From Rossellomorea aquimaris (GTDB taxonomy: Bacteria; Bacillota; Bacilli; Bacillales; Bacillaceae_B): a DNA stretch of 64,000 bases. This document shows, in pieces, positions 1-9,473 of the stretch (the stretch's first letter is position 1; each line of letters starts with the position of its first letter). The translations under genes and the position numbers were made by a program. The stretch spans positions 21,687-85,686 of the forward strand of contig NZ_JXZC01000011.1 in the NCBI RefSeq assembly GCF_000935355.1. The letters are read 5' to 3'. The notes beneath the pieces were generated by a model that saw only the letters and a list, made by a program, of their open reading frames with translations, did not search any database and was not told where the DNA came from.

Positions 1-6
1 CTGTTC

Positions 7-22
7 AAGGTCCGTCCCTCAA
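7..22. repeat. Half-copy of the GGGACGGACC palindrome at the window edge
   Basis: AAGGTCCGTCCCTC matches one arm of the palindromic elements at 11676, 15497 and 21753. The partner arm would lie outside the window, and the position just downstream of leuS fits a transcription terminator. Only one arm is visible. Confidence 0.5.
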
Positions 23-52
23 ATATATAGTATATTGAAATATACTCAACTA

Positions 53-2467
53 TTAGTTGGCTACGATGTTGACTAGTTTGCCAGGTACAGCGATGACTTT
101 GCGGATGGTTTTGCCTTCGATTTGGCTTTTGATTTCATCGTTTTCCATGGCTGTTTTTTCAAGATCTTCTTTGTTCATATCACGAGGGATCATGACTTTT
201 GCTTTCACTTTTCCGTTCACTTGAAGGACGATTTCGACTTCGTTGTCCACAAGCTTCGATTCATCGAAAGTCGGCCATGCCTCGTAGGAAATCGTTCCTT
301 CGTGACCAAGCTTGCTCCAAAGTTCTTCCGTCATATGCGGAGCGATCGGAGAAAGAAGCTTGATGAATCCTTCTACATAGTTCTTAGGAAGTGTATCAGC
401 CTTGTATGCATCATTGATGAACACCATCAGCTGGGAAATTCCTGTATTGAAACGAAGGCCTTCGTAATCTTCCGTCACTTTTTTAACAGTTTGGTTATAC
501 GTTTTGTCCAGAGCACTGTTCGGTGCATCCGTCACTTTAGAGGAAATTGAACCATCCTCTTCAACAAGCAGGCGCCATACACGGTCAAGGAAGCGACGTG
601 CGCCGTCCAGGCCGTTCGTGCTCCAGGCAATGGAAGCTTCCAGTGGTCCCATAAACATTTCGTAAAGACGAAGGGTATCTGCACCGTGAGATTCTACAAC
701 CTCATCCGGATTGACAACATTCCCTTTTGATTTACTCATTTTTTCATTGTTTTCACCCAGGATCATTCCCTGGTTGAATAGTTTTTGGAATGGCTCTTTC
801 GTCGGAACTACGCCGATATCATAAAGGAACTTATGCCAGAAACGGGCATACAGCAAGTGTAGCACCGCATGCTCGGCTCCTCCGATATACGTATCCACAG
901 GCAGCCACTCTTGCATTTTCTTCGCATCGGCAAGAGCTTCTTCGTTATGTGGATCGATATAACGGATATAGTACCAGCAGCTTCCCGCCCACTGTGGCAT
1001 GGTGTTCGTTTCACGACGGCCCTTTTTGCCTGTTTCAGGATCCTCGACGTTCACCCATTCACTGATGTTCGCAAGTGGAGATTCACCTGTTCCCGACGGT
1101 TTGATTTCAGTCGTCTTTGGAAGAACAAGAGGAAGCTCACTTTCAGGAACAGTCGTGGTCGTACCGTCTTCCCAATGAATGACAGGAATCGGCTCTCCCC
1201 AGTAACGTTGACGGCTGAATAGCCAGTCACGAAGTCGGTACGTGACTTTCTTCGTTCCGATGTTTTTCTCCTCTAACCAGGAAATGGCTTTCGCAATCGC
1301 TTCTTCCTTCCCAAGTCCATCAAGGAAACCGGAATTGACATGATCTCCGTCACCTGTGTAAGCTTCTTTCTCAACATTTCCGCCAGCGACCACTTCCATG
1401 ATTGGAAGATCGAACTCTTTCGCAAACTCATAATCTCGTTCGTCGTGGGCAGGAACGGCCATGATCGCACCTGAACCGTAGCTCATTAGAACGTAATCTG
1501 CGATCCAAATCGGCATTTTCTCACCGTTAGCCGGGTTGATCGCATAAGCGCCTGTGAATACACCCGTTTTTTCTTTTGCAAGATCGGTACGTTCAAGATC
1601 ACTTTTCGATTTGATCTTATCGATGTATTCATTCACTTTCGAGCTTTGTTCGTCCGTTGTGATTTCCTCTACAAACGGATGCTCAGGAGCAAGAACCGCA
1701 TATGTCGCACCAAAAATCGTATCAGGACGAGTCGTGAAGACATCGAAGGATTTGTCATGACCATCAATGGTAAAGTTCACTTCCGCCCCTTCAGAACGGC
1801 CGATCCAGTTTCGCTGCATATCTTTAATGCTTTCCGGCCAGTCAACCTCTTCAAGGTCTTCCACCAGACGATCGGCATAAGCCGTGATCTTCAGCATCCA
1901 CTGCTTCATCGGACGGCGCTCTACGGGATGACCTCCCCGTTCGCTCTTCCCATCGATGACTTCTTCATTGGCAAGTACTGTACCAAGGGCCGGACACCAG
2001 TTCACGGCTACCTCATCCACATAAGCCAGGCCTTTTTCATAAAGCTTCGTGAAGATCCATTGCGTCCATTTGTAATAGCCCGGATCTGTCGTATTGACTT
2101 CACGGTCCCAATCATACGAAAATCCCAGTGACTTGATTTGACGACGGAACGTATCGATATTTTTTTGTGTGAATTCTGCCGGATCATTCCCTGTATCAAG
2201 GGCATATTGCTCAGCCGGTAAACCGAATGCATCCCACCCCATCGGATGAAGGACATTGTATCCTTGCATACGCTTCATGCGGGAAAGGATATCCGTTGCC
2301 GTAAACCCTTCCGGATGTCCTACATGAAGGCCTGCACCTGATGGATACGGGAACATATCCAATGCGTAGAAATTGGACTTCCCTTCATCTTCAGTCGCCT
2401 TGAACGTTTTGTTCTCTTCCCAATACTGCTGCCATTTCGTCTCAACACTTTTATGATTAAAACTCAT
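53..2467 (-). CDS. leuS: Leucyl-tRNA synthetase
   Basis: Class Ia aminoacyl-tRNA synthetase that charges tRNA-Leu in the cytoplasm. At 804 aa it is full length for the bacterial family. The HIGH-type motif is HVGH at residues 48-51, and the KMSKS loop is intact near residue 576 (EKMSKSKGN). The middle contains the CP1 editing domain ([12 protein letters not shown], around 246-258). The ATG is preceded by a strong GGAGG site at about 2475. The gene is monocistronic and sits directly behind a leucine-type T-box leader, so uncharged tRNA-Leu should control readthrough. Confidence 0.98.
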   Translation of the reverse strand: MSFNHKSVETKWQQYWEENKTFKATEDEGKSNFYALDMFPYPSGAGLHVGHPEGFTATDILSRMKRMQGYNVLHPMGWDAFGLPAEQYALDTGNDPAEFTQKNIDTFRRQIKSLGFSYDWDREVNTTDPGYYKWTQWIFTKLYEKGLAYVDEVAVNWCPALGTVLANEEVIDGKSERGGHPVERRPMKQWMLKITAYADRLVEDLEEVDWPESIKDMQRNWIGRSEGAEVNFTIDGHDKSFDVFTTRPDTIFGATYAVLAPEHPFVEEITTDEQSSKVNEYIDKIKSKSDLERTDLAKEKTGVFTGAYAINPANGEKMPIWIADYVLMSYGSGAIMAVPAHDERDYEFAKEFDLPIMEVVAGGNVEKEAYTGDGDHVNSGFLDGLGKEEAIAKAISWLEEKNIGTKKVTYRLRDWLFSRQRYWGEPIPVIHWEDGTTTTVPESELPLVLPKTTEIKPSGTGESPLANISEWVNVEDPETGKKGRRETNTMPQWAGSCWYYIRYIDPHNEEALADAKKMQEWLPVDTYIGGAEHAVLHLLYARFWHKFLYDIGVVPTKEPFQKLFNQGMILGENNEKMSKSKGNVVNPDEVVESHGADTLRLYEMFMGPLEASIAWSTNGLDGARRFLDRVWRLLVEEDGSISSKVTDAPNSALDKTYNQTVKKVTEDYEGLRFNTGISQLMVFINDAYKADTLPKNYVEGFIKLLSPIAPHMTEELWSKLGHEGTISYEAWPTFDESKLVDNEVEIVLQVNGKVKAKVMIPRDMNKEDLEKTAMENDEIKSQIEGKTIRKVIAVPGKLVNIVAN

Positions 2468-2539
2468 ATTGAGATCCTCCTTTAATTGTCATTCGAAAGG
2501 TCGTAAAGTCCCTTTCTTTTTTGAAAAAAATAAAAAAAA

Positions 2540-2765
2540 ACCCTCATCCCAAAAAAATATTTGGGACGAGAGTTTGTATTAACATTCTCCCGCGGTACCA
2601 CCCACATTAGTGTACGCGCACTCAGCTTCATTCATCCTTAACGCGGAAAACGGCAAGTCTTACTATGGTTCACACTTGCAACTCAGCAGGCGAGTTCATG
2701 ATGCTTCTGGTTGACTTTCACCACCCGTCAACTCTCTAAAACAGAAAACCTTCATTACTACTCCT
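2540..2765 (-). promoter_or_regulatory. T-box leader (tRNA-Leu sensing) of leuS
   Basis: Read on the minus strand, the leader contains the conserved T-box GGGTGGTACCGCG (complement of about 2589-2606). A GAACTC specifier-loop sequence is centred on 2692-2697, giving CUC (Leu) as specifier codon. The leader ends in a hairpin with CTCGTCCCAAAT and ATTTTTTTGGGATGAG arms and a T-run (about 2540-2575), which is the terminator. Known mechanism: uncharged cognate tRNA stabilises the antiterminator. The 5' boundary is approximate. Confidence 0.95.
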
Positions 2766-2949
2766 GATCAACGTTTCAATATAATTATATGTATTCACTA
2801 TTTTAGGGAAAAATATACTGAAGCGCAAGCCTATTATTGATTTATGGATGAGATTCTTGTCAATTTTTTGAATGGTTTGGATTACAGGTGACGCTTTTGG
2901 AAAAAGTTTTGTCCTCTTTGTTGAAGATCGAGCCGTTCCAATCATAAAT

Positions 2950-3235
2950 CCAGGCCATTTTCATGAAGAATTAAGTCGCTTCGGAAGAATCCAGTCGTTT
3001 TGACAAAGAACCCGGGCCGTTTCCGAGAAAAATCCGGCCGTTTTGACAAAGAACCCGACCGTTTTCGAGAGAAATTCAGGAGTCTTGACGAAGAACCTGG
3101 CCGTTCTCGAGAAAAATCCAGCCGTTTTGACGAAGAATCCGGCCGTTCTCGAGAAGAATTCAGCCGTTTTGACAAAAAATCCGGCCGAAACCGAAGATAA
3201 TCCGGCCGTTCCCATCAATAATCCAGCCATTTAAC
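2950..3235. repeat. Array of about 14 imperfect 21-bp repeats
   Basis: The core GCCGTTTT or GCCGTTCT recurs at 3016, 3037, 3058, 3079, 3100, 3121, 3142, 3163, 3184, 3205 and 3226, an exact 21-bp step. More degenerate copies lie near 2953, 2975 and 2994. Two versions alternate, one continuing TTTTGACGAAGAAT and one TTCTCGAGAAAAAT, so the higher-order unit is 42 bp. The array lies between convergent transcript ends and the leuS promoter region. Because 21 is divisible by 3, several spurious open frames run through it; none has a ribosome site. Confidence 0.9.
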
Positions 3236-3290
3236 GTTTTTTTTCCAAATCCACCCTCACCATATATCACCGTCACATCAACCTCACCTA

Positions 3291-3319
3291 AAAAAAAACG
3301 ACCTCCAACAAGGTCGTTT
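3291..3319 (-). terminator. Terminator after the hydroxybutyrate dehydrogenase gene
   Basis: Inverted repeat AAACGACCT / AGGTCGTTT with a short loop, followed on the minus strand by a run of eight T residues. It sits 14 bp past the stop codon. Confidence 0.9.
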
Positions 3320-3332
3320 CTCCTCCATCCAG

Positions 3333-4109
3333 CTATTGGACCGTATACCCACCATCCAGGACGACTGCCTGCCCGGTGATTCCCCTGGCAGCGTCACTGC
3401 ACAGGAACATGGTATAGTCTGCAATTTCTTTGACATCGAGTAATCTTCTCTGTGGTACGAGAGGATAGATGACTTCTTCTATCACTCTTTCTAGCGGTAT
3501 ATTGCGTGTTTTGGCAAGGTCCCCCAGCTGATTGCGGACCAGCGGAGTGTCCACGTATCCGGGACAGACCGCATTGACGGTGATTCCATGTTGTGCCGCT
3601 TCCAATGCCGCTACCTTCGTCAGGCCGATGACTCCGTGTTTGGCAGAATTATAGGCTGCTTTGCCGGAGAAACCGACCAATCCATTGATGGATGCCATGT
3701 TGATGATCCGTCCGGTTCCCTGGTCCTTCATATGAGGCAGGGCATGCTTGATCGCGACAAATGGAGCGGTCAGCATGACTTTTATGAGAAGTTCAAATTT
3801 TTCAGTCGGGAACTCTTCAATGTGGGATACATGTTGAAGTCCTGCATTATTGATCAATACATCGAGCTTCCCGTAGTGATCCACCGTTTTAGTAATCGCT
3901 TCTTTCAACTCGGATTCCGATGTCACGTCACAGCGCAATCCAAGAACTTCATATCCATCTGCCTTAAGGGCCTCTGAAGCTCCCTGAACGGCATCTTCCT
4001 GTAAATCCGTCAGTACGACCTTTGCTCCATTAGCAGCGAATTCTTTTCCGATTTCGTAGCCGATTCCCTGCGCTGCCCCTGTTATGAATACAACTTTATT
4101 TTCAACCAT
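3333..4109 (-). CDS. bdhA: 3-hydroxybutyrate dehydrogenase (SDR family)
   Basis: NAD-dependent oxidation of D-3-hydroxybutyrate to acetoacetate is the likely reaction. At 258 aa it has the usual length. Classical SDR features are visible: cofactor loop TGAAQGIG at residues 10-17, NNAG at 87-90, and catalytic Ser140, Tyr153 and Lys157 (YNSAK). It lies 15 bp downstream of a GntP-type permease and shares its sigma-54 promoter, which supports a role in ketone-body or PHB-derived substrate use. A broader SDR substrate range cannot be excluded from sequence. Confidence 0.88.
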   Translation of the reverse strand: MVENKVVFITGAAQGIGYEIGKEFAANGAKVVLTDLQEDAVQGASEALKADGYEVLGLRCDVTSESELKEAITKTVDHYGKLDVLINNAGLQHVSHIEEFPTEKFELLIKVMLTAPFVAIKHALPHMKDQGTGRIINMASINGLVGFSGKAAYNSAKHGVIGLTKVAALEAAQHGITVNAVCPGYVDTPLVRNQLGDLAKTRNIPLERVIEEVIYPLVPQRRLLDVKEIADYTMFLCSDAARGITGQAVVLDGGYTVQ

Positions 4110-4124
4110 GATGATACTCCTTTC

Positions 4125-5447
4125 TTAGATCCCTAGGCCAAATGAGAATAAAAGAATCGCTATAGCTAAACCGATAAGTGGGACAATGACCGTAACGGCA
4201 CCAACCGCCCCATAAGCTTCTCCATGTGATTCATTACAGATCGAGCGGATCGTCGTAACGACATATCCATTATGCGGCAATGAATCCAGTGCTCCTGAAG
4301 ATATCGCCACAACCCGGTGAAGGGCTTCAGGATTCACGCCCATATCAACATAGTGAGGTGCGAGGATCGGCAATGCGATCGCTTGACCACCGGATGCCGA
4401 ACCAGTCATCCCTGCTATCACACTGACGGCGATTGCTCCACCGATCAATGGAGATCCAGGAATATTCGTCATGACATCAACGGCTGTACTGAAGGCTGGA
4501 ACGGCTTTGGCCACTCCTCCGAATCCAACAACGGCGGCGGTATTTCCGATGGCGATCAATGCACCTACTGTACCCTCGGAAACAGCACCCCAGAAGCCTT
4601 TGAAATATTTGCGATTTAACACATAAGCCGAAATCACACCACCTAATAAGGCAATGATAAGGGCGGATTGTTTTAATGAATCGTGGAATGAAAAAGCCAA
4701 AATAAGGACGACTAATAATGGAATCAATCCCATGAACGGGTTAGGTAAAGGTCTTCCTTCATCAATGACAGGATCTTCTTCGCGTGAATGGAACTTCTCT
4801 CCCTTATTGACCGCTTTTGTGATCATACGCTTCAACCACCAATAGCCAAACACTGCCATAAACACGGCGACGATCAAGCTGACTTCCCAGCCTGCATAAG
4901 GTGTCGTCCCCAGATATTCAATTGGGATCCAGTTTTGGATTTCCGGTGAACCGGCAGAGGTCATCGTGAACGTGACCGAACCGAATGCTAAGGCAGCAGG
5001 AATGAAACGGCGCGGCAGATCCGCTTGTTTAAATAAACTAACCGCCATTGGATAAACAGAAAATGCTACAACGAAGAGACTGACGCCGCCATATGTTAGT
5101 ACGGCACAGGCTGCAACAATGGCCAGAACTGCGTATTTCATCCCCATTTTCTCTACAACGAAACGGGAGACACTATCCGCTGCACCGCTATCTTCCATCA
5201 CTTTTCCGAACACGGCACCCAACAGGAACATTAGATACCAGGCGGCGACAAAGCTAGTGAATCCTGACATATAATTGCTTACCAGATTCGCTTCCCCTTC
5301 AGCCGCCAATTGTGGAAAGAGCGGCATGCCGCTTAACACCGCAACGAACAATGCCGATATAGGGCCAACAATCAATATGTTCATGCCCCTCATCGTTAAA
5401 AAGATTAATAAAATGAGTCCTCCAATAAGACCGATCATGCTTAACAT
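4125..5447 (-). CDS. GntP-family permease, probably for 3-hydroxybutyrate
   Basis: 440-aa integral membrane protein with about 12 hydrophobic segments, of the GntP/gluconate-type proton symporter family. The family carries gluconate or short hydroxy acids. Being the first gene of a unit with 3-hydroxybutyrate dehydrogenase makes D-3-hydroxybutyrate the likely substrate (inference). The ATG follows a GGGGGAG site. Transcription should start at the -24/-12 promoter at 5556-5573. Confidence 0.85.
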   Translation of the reverse strand: MLSMIGLIGGLILLIFLTMRGMNILIVGPISALFVAVLSGMPLFPQLAAEGEANLVSNYMSGFTSFVAAWYLMFLLGAVFGKVMEDSGAADSVSRFVVEKMGMKYAVLAIVAACAVLTYGGVSLFVVAFSVYPMAVSLFKQADLPRRFIPAALAFGSVTFTMTSAGSPEIQNWIPIEYLGTTPYAGWEVSLIVAVFMAVFGYWWLKRMITKAVNKGEKFHSREEDPVIDEGRPLPNPFMGLIPLLVVLILAFSFHDSLKQSALIIALLGGVISAYVLNRKYFKGFWGAVSEGTVGALIAIGNTAAVVGFGGVAKAVPAFSTAVDVMTNIPGSPLIGGAIAVSVIAGMTGSASGGQAIALPILAPHYVDMGVNPEALHRVVAISSGALDSLPHNGYVVTTIRSICNESHGEAYGAVGAVTVIVPLIGLAIAILLFSFGLGI

Positions 5448-5555
5448 GATATCTCCCCCTTTGTTCTCTAAAGATGATTACCTGCAAATGAAATCGTTTA
5501 CATTTTTATTCAAACCCCTACTCTCCCTTCCATAAAATACTTTCAAACATAATCC

Positions 5556-5573
5556 TTGCAATAATTGTGCCAA
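5556..5573 (-). promoter_or_regulatory. Sigma-54 (-24/-12) promoter
   Basis: The minus strand reads TTGGCACAATTATTGCA, which matches the SigL/RpoN consensus TGGCAC-N5-TTGCA without mismatch. It lies about 110 bp upstream of the permease ATG. The adjacent gene encodes a sigma-54 activator, so site and regulator support each other. Confidence 0.93.
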
Positions 5574-5662
5574 CTTTCAGATTACTCCAAACTCATTTAT
5601 ATCCACACTTAAATATTATTTGGATTCCGAGATTCTGGACGAATTCATTCATTAAGTCACAA

Positions 5663-5682
5663 AATGTACACTTTTGTACTAA
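5663..5682. promoter_or_regulatory. Possible enhancer site for the sigma-54 activator
   Basis: The inverted sequence TGTACACTTTTGTACT lies about 95 bp upstream of the -24 element, a typical distance for a UAS bound by an activator dimer. Only one such site was noticed. The assignment is by position and symmetry only. Confidence 0.35.
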
Positions 5683-5692
5683 AAATAAAAGA

Positions 5693-5728
5693 GTCCGGAA
5701 ACATGGACTACTTTCCATATTTCCGGAC
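5693..5728 (-). terminator. Terminator after the sigma-54 activator gene
   Basis: Arms GTCCGGAAA and TTTCCGGAC with inner ATGGA/TCCAT pairing. The minus strand continues into a T-rich tail (CTCTTTTATTTTT). Confidence 0.9.
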
Positions 5729-5744
5729 ACCCGGCACAACCACA

Positions 5745-7106
5745 TCATAGAAGCTGATATTTATTCAATTTTTCATACATGCTTGATTTGCTTATCCCCA
5801 AAGACTCTGCAACCTTTCGTTTATCGTGCTGGTGGGTTTGCAGGCTTTGTGCCAACACGGATTTCTCCGTTTCTTCGAGTATTTCTTTTAATGATTTGGA
5901 TCCTACGTCATACAAGTTTCCTGCCTTCATATAAGAAGGTAGGGACTGAAGGGAAATCTTGCTTCCATTAGACAAATAGGTGGATGCGTTAATGACATTT
6001 TCTAACTCACGCAGATTCCCCGGCCAGCTATAAGAAAGAAATATCTGCATCACTTCGTTTTCGAAGCCTTGAATCCGTTTTCCCGAGGATTTTGTCGATT
6101 TTTCCAAGAAAAAAGCTGCCAATGTCTCGATATCTTCCTTCCGTTCACGGAGAGGTGGAATTTGAAAAGGAACGACGTTAATACGATAATACAGATCACT
6201 TCGAAATCGCTTTTCTTCCATCATCTTTTCAAGTGGGCGGTTGGTGGCGGCAACAATACGGACATCCACATGTTGAACACGGTTTGAACCGACTGCCTCG
6301 ACCTCCCCTTCCTGTAAAACCCTTAGAAGCTTCGCCTGCATATTGAGGGGCATGTCCCCAATTTCATCAAGAAACAGTGTACCCTTATGAGCCAGCTGAA
6401 ACTTTCCTTTCTTACCTCCTTTTTTCGCCCCTGTAAAAGCACCCTCCTCATAACCGAATAGCTCTGATTCCAGAAGTTGCTCTGGAATCGCTGCGCAGTT
6501 CACTTTAATAAAGGGTTGTCCACTCCTTTCACTGAGCTGGTGGATACTGTGAGCGAACAACTCTTTACCGGTCCCACTTTCCCCTCTGATGAGGATGGAG
6601 ATATCACTGGGAGCGATCATTTGGGCTTTGTCTTTCAGCTCATTCATGCCAGGTGATTCACCGATGATATCATTCAGCGAGTATTTCACTCCGGTATTGA
6701 TGTCTTGAATATAGCTTTGAATTTTCGACATCATGTTCTTCACGTGAGAACTCATTTGCATCCATTCACTCGTGTCCCGAAAGATAACAGACCCAAATGC
6801 TCCAATCACCTTTCCATCAATCCGGATCGGAATTCGATTGGCGATCATATAGTTTCCTTTTATATATTGAAGATCTGCCACTTCTTCTTTGCCGGTGCCA
6901 GCGACAATATGCATTCGTGTATTTTCAATGACGTTTGTCACATGCGAGCCAATCGCTTTATCCCGCTCAACTTCAAGGAAGCGACAGTAATTGTCATTTA
7001 TGTAGATAATCGTGCCTTCATCATCAACGACGACCAACCATTCGAAAGCGTTCTCAAGAATGATTTCAATCATTTCGACGGATACCTTTTTTAATAAGCT
7101 TCCCAT
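5745..7106 (-). CDS. Sigma-54-dependent transcriptional activator with PAS domain
   Basis: 453-aa regulator. Domains in order: a PAS sensor in the N-terminal third, an AAA+ domain with Walker A GESGTGKE, the sigma-54 contact motif GAFTGA and Walker [10 protein letters not shown], then a Fis-type helix-turn-helix at the C-terminus ([19 protein letters not shown]). The start was set at 7106 because AGGAGG lies 8 nt before that ATG; the open frame extends further to 7139. It should activate the adjacent -24/-12 promoter of the permease/dehydrogenase unit. The PAS ligand is unknown. Confidence 0.92.
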   Translation of the reverse strand: MGSLLKKVSVEMIEIILENAFEWLVVVDDEGTIIYINDNYCRFLEVERDKAIGSHVTNVIENTRMHIVAGTGKEEVADLQYIKGNYMIANRIPIRIDGKVIGAFGSVIFRDTSEWMQMSSHVKNMMSKIQSYIQDINTGVKYSLNDIIGESPGMNELKDKAQMIAPSDISILIRGESGTGKELFAHSIHQLSERSGQPFIKVNCAAIPEQLLESELFGYEEGAFTGAKKGGKKGKFQLAHKGTLFLDEIGDMPLNMQAKLLRVLQEGEVEAVGSNRVQHVDVRIVAATNRPLEKMMEEKRFRSDLYYRINVVPFQIPPLRERKEDIETLAAFFLEKSTKSSGKRIQGFENEVMQIFLSYSWPGNLRELENVINASTYLSNGSKISLQSLPSYMKAGNLYDVGSKSLKEILEETEKSVLAQSLQTHQHDKRKVAESLGISKSSMYEKLNKYQLL

Positions 7107-7279
7107 TTCCATTTCCTCCTCTATTTTGCAAGAGAACATATATATCTATAGTAGCACATACACTCACCAGGGTTTCGAAAATGAATCCGTTTTCCAATCA
7201 TTTCAATTTCCAGTAGAGATTCGGTTTAATCTATACGGTATTAGGGAAACTTCTTAACAATGAATGGAGGAATGAAAGG

Positions 7280-7789
7280 ATGAAAATCGCAGAACTGAAA
7301 ATATTTTATTTCGAAGACGATGGAATCATCCCGAATAACCCGGACCTTCCCGTACTCATATACCGGAATGCACTTGATCATCCTAATGGCGCCGAAGAGC
7401 TCTTCAACCGGAATCAATGGCTCAATAGTTGGACAAATGGCATATATGATTACCACCATTACCATAGTAATGCACATGAAGTATTAGGGGTAATGGAAGG
7501 TGAGGCAACGGTTCAATTAGGCGGTGAAATGGGCGAAGAAGTGACGGTCCATAAAGGTGATGTGATCGTCCTCCCAGCCGGAACCGGACATAAGAAATTA
7601 TCCGCAAGTCCCGACTTTAAAGTCGCAGGAGCCTATCCGAACGGTGACGATTATAATTTGAAAAAAGGTTCATTACGAGAACGGCCCAGTGTATTGATTG
7701 AAATTAAGAGCGTTCTGCGTCCGACGTTGGACCCTGTGTTTGGAGAAACGGGTCCACTCATAAAATATTGGCTCAAGAAATTGGATTAA
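7280..7789 (+). CDS. Cupin-domain protein (YjlB-like)
   Basis: 169-aa single-domain cupin. The metal-site pattern is visible: YHHYHSNAHEVLG (His cluster then Glu) followed by the second motif GDVIVLPAGTGHKKL. It resembles B. subtilis YjlB, whose function is not established. GGAGG precedes the ATG at 7280. It is transcribed divergently from the sigma-54 activator and appears monocistronic. Confidence 0.85.
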   Translation: MKIAELKIFYFEDDGIIPNNPDLPVLIYRNALDHPNGAEELFNRNQWLNSWTNGIYDYHHYHSNAHEVLGVMEGEATVQLGGEMGEEVTVHKGDVIVLPAGTGHKKLSASPDFKVAGAYPNGDDYNLKKGSLRERPSVLIEIKSVLRPTLDPVFGETGPLIKYWLKKLD

Positions 7790-7934
7790 GCTAACGTTCT
7801 GCATCCAGTTGATTACGTTATTATTCGATTTTTTCCATTCCTATTCCTTTATTGTAATACTTCTTAGAAACGACTATAAATCATTCTGAAACTTCCTGTA
7901 ATCTAAGTGATTAGATTATTTTATTGAAATAGTC

Positions 7935-7963
7935 TTGTTTTCTTATAAGTCCTATGCTATTCT
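7935..7963 (+). promoter_or_regulatory. Promoter of the candidate small RNA
   Basis: TTGTTT, 17-bp spacer, TATTCT. An overlapping TATTAT at 7963 is an alternative -10. The start point would be near 7970. The match is moderate. Confidence 0.45.
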
Positions 7964-7969
7964 ATTATA

Positions 7970-8092
7970 GCGATGAGCTGAATTGTGTAAGTCGGGGATC
8001 ACGTCCTTGTGACAACAAACGATGTGGCGTTTGCTGATCTCCCGCCTCAATTTTTTGCAAGTGGGCTTCCGTAGGAAACGGGAGCCCTTTTT
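7970..8092 (+). ncRNA. Candidate structured small RNA between the cupin and MFS genes
   Basis: No open frame of note lies here. An outer stem pairs GGGGATCA (7994-8001) with TGATCTCCC (8035-8043) with one bulge. Inside, CAAACG (8016-8021) pairs with CGTTTG (8028-8033). An alternative small hairpin CAC-GTCCTT-GTG carries a GUCCU loop. A strong terminator, GGGCTTCCGT / ACGGGAGCCC at 8063-8087 plus T5, closes the unit. The GUCCU loop recalls the RUCCU loops of the Bacillaceae-1 RNA motif, but only one such loop is present, so I do not assign that family. Confidence 0.5.
8063..8092 (+). terminator. Terminator of the candidate small RNA
   Basis: Perfect or near-perfect arms GGGCTTCCGT and ACGGGAGCCC, loop AGGAA, followed by TTTTT. 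Confidence 0.9.
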
Positions 8093-8100
8093 ATATGGAA

Positions 8101-8130
8101 AAAACCCCAATGATTTCTCATTGGGGTTTT
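8101..8130. terminator. Bidirectional terminator at the end of the MFS gene
   Basis: AAAACCCCAATGA / TCATTGGGGTTTT with a short loop, A- and T-runs on both sides, immediately past the MFS stop codon. Confidence 0.9.
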
Positions 8131-8132
8131 CT

Positions 8133-9320
8133 TTATTGTTGAACTGATACGGACACAGCGCTTTTCTTTTTCAATGGACGATCATATTGACTCGTAATCA
8201 CTAATGAGACCATGAAGAAAACGATCAACGTCATAAACAGCACCTGCATGCTGAATAGGTCCACTAATACTCCTCCCATAAACGGCCCAATCATTCTTCC
8301 TCCTGTTGCTGTACTATTCACGATTCCCTGATAGAACCCTTCTCTCCCTTTTGGAGCAAGTGAGTTGGCTATCGTAGGGACAGCCGGCCATACCAGCATT
8401 TCACCAATCGTCATAATGACCATCGCGATCGCAAACCATTGAAATTGATCGGCAATCGAAGCCACGCCGAACGAAACCATGAAAATAATCGTCCCAATCA
8501 TGATTTGAAGCTTTAAATTATGTTCAAAACGCTTGATGGCTTTTGATAGTAGTGGCTGCGCAAGCACAATCAACGCTCCATTGATCGTCCACAGTAAACT
8601 ATATTGTTTCAAGGAAATATTGATTTCCTGAGTGTACGTCGCAATAGTGGATTGCCATTGAACATAGCCCACCCAGCATAATAAATAGGCCGCACAAATG
8701 AAGAGCAGGGCCTTCAGCTTCGATGTATCCCTTATCATCTTAGACTCATTCAACACAGATGTTTGATGACCGTTAATGGAAATGTTTCGATAACCAAATA
8801 AGGCAATGAAGAAAAAGACGATATACATACTAAGATTCGCTAAGAATATATAGTTAAAGGAAAATGAGGCGACGAACCCACCTAGTGCGGCTCCAACGGC
8901 AACTCCAATGTTTTGCGCCACATAGACAGAATTGAATGCTTTCCGTCCACCTTCCGGCCAAACCGAACCTGCCATGGCATACATGGAAGGAAATACGATT
9001 CCAGAGCCAAATCCGACAATCGTCAAGAAGACAACATAGTGTGGCCAGCCATGCCAAATATTCATCCCTACCAAAGCAGTTAAGGTAATGGAAATTCCCA
9101 ATAGAATGGAACGATATCCACCAAACTTATCAAAGAGTGTTCCCCCGATCAGATTTCCAATGACACTCGCACCTGCGTTGATCATCAGCACAATTCCCGC
9201 TACAGAAAGTGATTTCCCTAAATTCTCATGTAAATAAATTGTATTAAGAGGCCATAAAAAAGAGGCACCTGTCACATTCACCATCATTCCAATGACAAGC
9301 AACCATAATGATTTGGGCAT
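8133..9320 (-). CDS. MFS transporter, DHA1-like
   Basis: 395-aa major facilitator protein with about 12 hydrophobic segments. The conserved loop 2-3 motif is GGTLFDKFGGYR. It is of the multidrug-exporter-like group, and no substrate can be inferred. The start was placed at 9320 (MPKSLWLL) because AAGGGGG lies 8-10 nt upstream and the residues after it begin the first membrane helix; the open frame extends to 9392 with a non-membrane stretch that is unlikely to be translated. Confidence 0.88.
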   Translation of the reverse strand: MPKSLWLLVIGMMVNVTGASFLWPLNTIYLHENLGKSLSVAGIVLMINAGASVIGNLIGGTLFDKFGGYRSILLGISITLTALVGMNIWHGWPHYVVFLTIVGFGSGIVFPSMYAMAGSVWPEGGRKAFNSVYVAQNIGVAVGAALGGFVASFSFNYIFLANLSMYIVFFFIALFGYRNISINGHQTSVLNESKMIRDTSKLKALLFICAAYLLCWVGYVQWQSTIATYTQEINISLKQYSLLWTINGALIVLAQPLLSKAIKRFEHNLKLQIMIGTIIFMVSFGVASIADQFQWFAIAMVIMTIGEMLVWPAVPTIANSLAPKGREGFYQGIVNSTATGGRMIGPFMGGVLVDLFSMQVLFMTLIVFFMVSLVITSQYDRPLKKKSAVSVSVQQ

Positions 9321-9430
9321 GATTCTGCCCCCTTTCCACCCTTTTATTTCGAGTCCCAAAAGGATTTTACTCTTTTTTGTGGAAGGGGGCAAGAATTATT
9401 TCTTAAAATGGATGTCCTTTTTTCAAATTA

Positions 9431-9466
9431 AAAAAACTAGGTGCCACCATTAATAGCACCTAGCTT
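9431..9466 (-). terminator. Terminator after the 54-aa gene
   Basis: CTAGGTGC / GCACCTAG arms, then T7 on the minus strand. It directly follows the stop codon at 9474. Confidence 0.9.
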
Positions 9467-9473
9467 TAGACAA

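Noticed and set aside
122..2256. Long plus- and minus-strand frames inside leuS
   Set aside because: Shadow frames of a highly conserved gene with no SD and no family resemblance. The same applies to frames opposite metK, pckA, metE, menD, glgP and others.
2942..3234. Several overlapping open frames with repeats such as TKNPAVLEKN
   Set aside because: They are by-products of a 21-bp repeat (divisible by three), run on both strands and lack ribosome sites.
2950..3235. Possible CRISPR array
   Set aside because: Units are 21 bp with no unique spacers and no cas genes nearby. The same holds for 41335-41615 and 63611-63715.
7970..8092. Assignment of the small RNA to 6S, SRP or a known riboswitch class
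   Set aside because: None of the conserved cores of those families is present; only a single GUCCU loop recalls Bacillaceae-1.
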